DNA of 64,000 nt, from NCBI RefSeq assembly GCF_003569805.1, contig NZ_KZ984052.1, forward strand, positions 133,961 through 197,960. Direction: 5' to 3'. A program made the translations under genes and the position numbers. This DNA is from Microbacterium halotolerans. GTDB taxonomy: Bacteria; Actinomycetota; Actinomycetes; Actinomycetales; Microbacteriaceae. Below, piece by piece: positions 62,119 to 64,000 of this stretch. Each line of letters opens with the position of its first letter. Position 1 is the stretch's first letter. The notes below the pieces were generated by a model. It was not told the DNA's origin. It ran no database searches and worked only from the letters and a program-made list of their open reading frames with translations.

Positions 62119-63542
62119 GCGAGTTCGACGCCCAGGCTCCGCCGCGCGTCATCGTCACAACGGACCCCGAGCTCGATGATCTCAACTCGATGCTGCGACT
62201 TCTTCTGTACAGCAACGAGATCGATATCGCGGCGCTCGTGTACTCGTCGAGCAGATTCCACTTCGCAGGTGATGAGGCACGAGGCATCGCTCCTCATAGG
62301 TGGCCTGCTCCTGGGCAGAAGCTGCACATCGACATCGCGATCGACGCCTATGAGAAGTCCCATGCGAACCTTGTCAGGCACGACCCTCGTTATCCGGATC
62401 CGGACGCACTGCGCGGGCTGGTTCGCGTAGGCAACATCAGAACCGAGGGCGACGTGCAGGAGCCCACAGACGGATCCGAACTCGTGCGCGAGGCGCTGCT
62501 GGGGAAAGCGCCCGGGAGAGTGTTCGCCCAAGCATGGGGCGGAACGAACACCATCGCCCGCGCGCTGATGTCGATCGAAGAGGCGTACCGCGACACCGCT
62601 GAATGGCGAGACGTCCACGAGCTCATCACGAGACGCACCGTGATCACGTCTTTCGCCGAGCAGGACAGCACTTTTCGTGAGTACATCCGACCGCACTGGC
62701 CCGAACTGGAGTTCCGCGACGTCGCAACTACCGCGTGGGGCTACTTCGCGTGGGACGTCGTGCCGGACGAAGCGAGCGCATACCTCTCTGCGGAATGGAT
62801 GCGCGAGAACGTCACGCGGGTCGGTCCGATGGGTGCCGAATACCGTGTATGGGGTGACGGCAAGCAGCTGGCAGCGGGATTCGACGACGAGGACTACTTC
62901 GGCCTTGCGGATGCTTCCGATGACCAGCTTTCGGCACGCGGCTATCGCGTGTGGGCACCTGTGCGCCCCGCGGGGTCATGGATATCCGAAGGGGACAGCT
63001 CGAACTTCGCCCTCCATATCGACAACGGACTCCGGAACGCGGAGCACCCGACCTTCGGAGGATGGGGAGGACGCCAGGAGCCGGACCCCGACGATCCGCA
63101 TCGCTGGCGCAGCGTGGGGTGGTCGAAGATGTTCGACGCGCCGATCACGGATGCCGGTGAAGTCGGACAATGGTACGGGGCCATTCAGCGCGACTTCGCT
63201 GCGCGCCTGAGATGGACGGTGACGTCTGACTTCGAGGACGCGAACCACGCGCCGCGCGTGAGCTCTCTCGGGCCGACCGATCGATCCGTCCGCCCCGGCG
63301 ACAGCGTCGAGTTCGCATTCACAGCAGCGGACCCCGACGATGACTCCGTGCGGGTCATCGTGCGCTTGGATGCCCAGGCGAGCACGTGCCGGGCCGATGT
63401 CGCCGCGACGGACGCCGGGTGCCGTGTGGATGTTTCTTCCGACGCTCGACGCGGGGATACAGTGAGTGTGATCGTCGAGGCGATCGACGACGGTGATCCG
63501 CCTCTGACCGGATACGCGCGTTTCGCGCTGACGGTGACGTGA
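62112..63542 (+). CDS. DUF1593, nucleoside-hydrolase-like protein with Ig-like tail
   Basis: ATG 62112 (or GTG 62115) overlaps the previous gene end and gives about 476 residues. The N-terminal domain has VIVTTDPELDDLNSMLRLLL, which keeps the acidic metal-site pattern of nucleoside hydrolases, then WGGTNTIARALMS and SFAEQDSTFREYIR. The last 100 residues form an Ig-like or cadherin-like domain (NHAPRVSSLGPTDRSVRPGD, DPDDDSVRVIVRLD). DUF1593 proteins are linked to carbohydrate use and are often exported, but no signal peptide is seen here. It may cleave a glycosidic bond of the imported compound. Confidence 0.8.
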   Translation: MVSEFDAQAPPRVIVTTDPELDDLNSMLRLLLYSNEIDIAALVYSSSRFHFAGDEARGIAPHRWPAPGQKLHIDIAIDAYEKSHANLVRHDPRYPDPDALRGLVRVGNIRTEGDVQEPTDGSELVREALLGKAPGRVFAQAWGGTNTIARALMSIEEAYRDTAEWRDVHELITRRTVITSFAEQDSTFREYIRPHWPELEFRDVATTAWGYFAWDVVPDEASAYLSAEWMRENVTRVGPMGAEYRVWGDGKQLAAGFDDEDYFGLADASDDQLSARGYRVWAPVRPAGSWISEGDSSNFALHIDNGLRNAEHPTFGGWGGRQEPDPDDPHRWRSVGWSKMFDAPITDAGEVGQWYGAIQRDFAARLRWTVTSDFEDANHAPRVSSLGPTDRSVRPGDSVEFAFTAADPDDDSVRVIVRLDAQASTCRADVAATDAGCRVDVSSDARRGDTVSVIVEAIDDGDPPLTGYARFALTVT

Positions 63543-63689
63543 ACGGCTCATACTGTGATGGAAACGTGTGGAGTGCGGGCGTCGGAAGGCGCAGCCCCTG
63601 ACGGGACACCCGGATTGCGGGACACGCCGTCGCGCTGATGCCGTCCGTCGGTCGGGGTCGTGAGACTGAGGCAGAGAGACAGGTGATTG

Positions 63690-64000
63690 ATGCCCAGTGA
63701 AAGCGATTCGTCTTCGGAGAAGATCGTCGGGGCCCTCGGCACGCTGTCCACCGGGACTCCGGTGAGCGAAGTCGCGCGACGTCTGCTGGATCTGTTCACA
63801 ACCGGATCGATCGAGCCGGGCACGAGGCTTCCCTCTGAACGGCAGCTCGCCGCGTCACTTGCCGTCGGTCGTTCTGCGGTCCGTGAGGCGCTGGCAGCGC
63901 TGGAGGTGCTCGGCATCGTGGACGTGCGGCCGGGCTCTGGGACCTACTTGCGCGGCGAGGCCAGCGAACTGCTGCCGCAGACGCTTCGTTGGGGGCTGCT
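63690..64000 (+). CDS. FadR/GntR-family regulator, cut by the window end
   Basis: ATG 63690 follows AGGTGA. The visible 103 residues contain a winged helix-turn-helix (VARRLLDLFTTGSIEPGTRL, PSERQLAASLAVGRSAVREA, LEVLGIVDVRPGSGTYL) of the GntR type. FadR-subfamily members bind small acids or sugar acids with the C-terminal domain, which is outside the window. It most likely controls the catabolic locus to its left. Confidence 0.9.
   Translation, partial: MPSESDSSSEKIVGALGTLSTGTPVSEVARRLLDLFTTGSIEPGTRLPSERQLAASLAVGRSAVREALAALEVLGIVDVRPGSGTYLRGEASELLPQTLRWGL

Overview
The window comes from a high-GC Gram-positive chromosome, most likely an actinobacterium of the Microbacteriaceae type. The evidence is an Lsr2-type nucleoid protein, DUF2510/TM2 architecture, many GTG starts, and the order lepA, hemW, hrcA, dnaJ, rsmE, lnt, glnA and glnE. 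No rRNA, tRNA or CRISPR array was seen.

Positions 1 to about 33,720 belong to an integrated mobile element whose left end lies outside the window. A large serine recombinase (minus strand, ending at 33,691) sits directly against a headless comEC gene. The open comEC frame begins at about 33,719 with codons for I-T-G-A-N-C-A, a conserved stretch in the middle of ComEC, so the element has split comEC at that point. The element carries a P4-type primase-helicase operon, a relaxase with a MobC-like partner, and about 1.25 kb of non-coding DNA full of palindromes and an 83-bp tandem repeat (candidate oriT and replication region). No conjugation pump is visible, so it is best called an integrative mobilizable element. 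Its cargo is defence and maintenance genes: XRE-ImmA/PIN and Phd-like/RelE-like modules, an Abi_2 protein, two more proteins with HEPN-type R-x4-H motifs, a membrane-anchored Mrr-like nuclease plus a decayed relative, an EcsC-like protein, a DUF1643 protein, lipoproteins and several decayed genes. A 462-residue SAP-like gene is bracketed by perfect 45-bp direct repeats.

From 33.7 to 51.3 kb is core chromosome: the comEC remnant, holA, an AbiEi/DUF559-like gene flanked by inverted hairpin elements, rpsT with its terminator, then a long plus-strand run of lepA, a DUF1990 gene, hemW, hrcA (with a CIRCE-like operator), dnaJ, rsmE, lnt, a small protein, glnA and glnE.

From 51.4 kb to the right edge is a catabolic locus. 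A four-gene minus-strand operon resembles the D-apionate route (ApnL-like lactonase, SDR, ApnO-like oxidoisomerase, OiaC-like TIM-barrel decarboxylase). Divergent to it is a peptide-type ABC importer with a fused permease-ATPase, then a beta-lactamase-family hydrolase, a nucleoside-hydrolase-like DUF1593 protein, and a FadR-type regulator cut by the window end. The natural reading is regulated uptake and breakdown of a plant cell-wall branched sugar or its glycoside. The substrate is an inference from family resemblance.
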